This document shows positions 5,828-7,373 of a DNA stretch of 7,373 bases, one piece after another. The notes below the pieces were generated by a model. That model was not told where the DNA came from. It ran no database searches and worked only from the letters and a program-made list of their open reading frames with translations. This DNA comes from Deltaproteobacteria bacterium (GTDB taxonomy: Bacteria; Bdellovibrionota_C; UBA2361; JAAYZI01). Positions within the stretch are counted from its first letter, which is position 1. Each line of letters begins with the position of its first letter. The stretch lies in the NCBI GenBank assembly GCA_012514925.1, contig JAAYZI010000144.1:1-7373 (forward strand), read 5' to 3'. The translations under genes were made by a program, and so were the position numbers.

Positions 5828-6901
5828 ATGAATTATCGCAGAGCTTTGATAGCCGTCGTTACTTTCCTGGGAGGGATCTATTTTTTTCTTGAATTCGTTC
5901 TGCCTGCGGAAGTAGCCGGTGTAAGACTCGATTATTATCACGAGCAAATAACCCTTGGTTTTATAACTGTAGGGAGCATGGCCGTAGGCTTAGGGTTGAT
6001 CAACCTGCTTATCCTACACGGGTCGCGGATCGTCTTTATGCGGCGGGGCGCATTAAACAGCGTAGCGCTTCTTTTGGGGTTGGCCTTGATGATGGTGGTT
6101 ACCATAGCCGAGTGGCGGCGCAGCGCTGTGGACGGCGCTAGGATAAAGCAGTTCTTTATGTTGCGCGATTTCGCCGCAAAGATTCATGCAGATTTTGAGC
6201 TGTCACGTACCTCACCAGCGGAAGCTGCAGCGCGCGCGCCTAACCTTCCCCCACCTCAAGTGCGCGTAGCAAAATTAACACAGTCTTTATCAGAGGCGCT
6301 GACGGAACTGGATTTGCATTTGCAGCAAGGCCAAAGTGACGGGGCTTTTACGGAAGCTTACAAGCGTAAACTGGCCGCGGCAGAGGCCGATATTAAGCGC
6401 GGGCGGAAGAAGTGTCAGGATATTTTAAGCGAATTAACGGGATCTGACCTAGAGACCGGATGGAGCGAGAGTCTTCTGAAGCTGGGAGAGCCGCTAACGC
6501 TAGTAGGCATGCGCTACGGAGATTGGCTAAACATTCAGTACGAACATTCTCTTACAAAGCGATCTTACCGCCTACTCTATGAAGGGCTTTTCGTGCCGCT
6601 TGGCGCAGCCATGTTCTCACTCTTGGCTTTTTACATGGCAACCGCGGCCTATCGCGCCTTCCGCGTCCGCTCCGCTGAATCCGCCCTGATGATGACAGCA
6701 GCGGTAGTGGTGATGTTAGGGCAGATCCCATTTGGTGTTTGGATTTGGAATGAGCTTCCGGAGTTTCGGCTATGGCTTTTAACTGTGCCTAATTCTGCGG
6801 CCTTCAGAGGGATTGCTTTAGGTTCAGGGGTAGCCGGTTTGGTAATAGCCTTTAGAATGTGGCTCTCGATTGAGTCCGATTCTTTTATGGGGGATCGCTG
6901 A
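5828..6901 (+). CDS. Polytopic membrane protein with large periplasmic loop (DUF6754 neighbour)
   Basis: This 357-residue protein has six predicted membrane segments: about 6-25, 42-63, 76-94, 253-276, 284-305 and 326-345. Basic clusters (MNYRR; SRIVFMRRG; YRAFRVRS) put the N-terminus and the second and fourth connections inside. The 155-residue stretch 96-250 then lies on the periplasmic side. That loop is largely helical and charged, with an LPPPQ break near 140. The C-terminal half is the most distinctive part: AAYRAFRVRSAES (273-285), VVVMLGQIPFG (293-303) and FRGIALGSG (326-334). It recalls proteins I have seen beside DUF6754 genes, though I know no name or function. The gap from the previous stop is 21 nt and includes a weak GAAAGAG site. 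Structural or channel-like roles are possible; no transport signature is visible. Confidence 0.8.
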   Translation: MNYRRALIAVVTFLGGIYFFLEFVLPAEVAGVRLDYYHEQITLGFITVGSMAVGLGLINLLILHGSRIVFMRRGALNSVALLLGLALMMVVTIAEWRRSAVDGARIKQFFMLRDFAAKIHADFELSRTSPAEAAARAPNLPPPQVRVAKLTQSLSEALTELDLHLQQGQSDGAFTEAYKRKLAAAEADIKRGRKKCQDILSELTGSDLETGWSESLLKLGEPLTLVGMRYGDWLNIQYEHSLTKRSYRLLYEGLFVPLGAAMFSLLAFYMATAAYRAFRVRSAESALMMTAAVVVMLGQIPFGVWIWNELPEFRLWLLTVPNSAAFRGIALGSGVAGLVIAFRMWLSIESDSFMGDR

Positions 6902-6905
6902 CGAC

Positions 6906-7373
6906 ATGTTTCGGCACCTTCAGGATATAGATCGCCGCGTGATCTATCTGTTGCTGCTATTAGCATTGGGCGCGCCACTGCTCCTGCGCTACAGTGTCAA
7001 GCCGGCGCGTATGGCCTCAGCTGAGCGACTTTTTAAAGTAGTGGAAGAGACAAAGTTTGGGCCAAACGATATTGCCTTTATAGCTATGGACCTTGGGCCA
7101 AGCACCAAAGCCGAAAATGGGCCACAAGCAGAAGTTATAATCGAACATTTAATGCGCAGACGCATAAAGTTTGCGGTTTTCTCAATCTACTATCAATCCG
7201 AGCCGTTCCTCGAATCGATCCCCATGGGTGTTGCGGAGCGTCTCATGAAGGAAATGGTCGGCCAAGTGTGGGAGTACGGCAAAGATTGGGTCAATCTGGG
7301 ATATCGCCCCGGCGCTGACAGCTTGATTCAGGGAATCCCAAAATCAAAAAATCTAGCTGAGCTCTTCGCCGAA
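6906..7373 (+). CDS. Membrane-anchored Rossmann-like protein, N-terminal part (C-terminus off window)
   Basis: From an ATG 4 nt after the previous stop, 156 codons stay open to the window edge. Residues 12-28 (VIYLLLLLALGAPLLLR) are a single N-terminal membrane anchor. The rest looks like an alpha/beta domain: a helix (ASAERLFKVVEET), a strand IAFIAMDLG (57-65) ending in the loop GPSTKAENGPQAE, a helix to about 85, a strand KFAVFSIYY (88-96), a helix GVAERLMKEMVGQV, then DWVNLGYRPG (126-136) and SLIQGIP. The Asp-Leu-Gly-Pro-Ser-Thr loop and the LGYRPGADSLIQGI stretch match my memory of an unnamed protein that follows DUF6754 genes. A nucleotide- or metabolite-binding role is inference from the fold-like pattern only. 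The gene is a normal 5' fragment cut by the window, not a pseudogene. Confidence 0.8.
   Translation, partial: MFRHLQDIDRRVIYLLLLLALGAPLLLRYSVKPARMASAERLFKVVEETKFGPNDIAFIAMDLGPSTKAENGPQAEVIIEHLMRRRIKFAVFSIYYQSEPFLESIPMGVAERLMKEMVGQVWEYGKDWVNLGYRPGADSLIQGIPKSKNLAELFAE

Noticed and set aside
6649..6978. 109-codon minus-strand frame opposite the end of the polytopic protein
   Set aside because: It spans the junction of two well-supported plus-strand genes and has no family pattern.
1..7373. tRNA, rRNA or CRISPR array
   Set aside because: No TTCRANNC-type T-loop with a matching acceptor stem, no rRNA-like stretch and no regularly spaced repeats were seen.

Overview
The window reads as chromosomal DNA of an uncultured Gram-negative (diderm) bacterium. 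The main evidence is an outer-membrane porin of the OprO/OprP type with a Sec signal peptide and a terminal Phe, together with several exported or membrane-anchored proteins. I cannot fix the phylum. The last genes resemble uncharacterised membrane proteins (the DUF6754 neighbourhood) that I recall from Chloroflexi and deep-branching candidate phyla, but that is memory, not a search result.

Layout: (1) 1-422, minus strand: the 5' part of a secreted fibronectin-type-III-like protein that runs off the left edge. (2) 423-1066: a long divergent intergenic region with no convincing gene. It contains several inverted repeats that could form a structured leader RNA. (3) 1067-2260, plus strand: the porin, closed by two consecutive hairpins, the second a textbook intrinsic terminator. 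(4) 2345-2661: a second gene-free stretch rich in short repeats, GC hairpins and a strong palindrome. It may be the relic of a mobile-element end or a regulatory/terminator cluster. (5) 2662-7373, plus strand: six very tightly spaced genes (gaps of 1, 0, 6, 21 and 4 nt) that look like one operon, the last one cut by the right edge.

The operon has two halves. The first half encodes two proteins of like design: an N-terminal membrane anchor or signal peptide, an extracytoplasmic beta-rich domain of about 100 residues, and a long C-terminal coiled coil. The second half encodes a 96-residue protein with a conserved-looking EMHKPL motif, a DUF6754 protein with a soluble domain between two membrane segments, a polytopic protein with six predicted membrane segments and a large periplasmic loop, and an N-anchored protein with a Rossmann-like alpha/beta domain. 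None of these has a function known to me. The arrangement suggests a multi-component envelope complex, possibly with the coiled-coil proteins spanning or scaffolding the periplasm. This operon is the best candidate in the window for an undescribed system.
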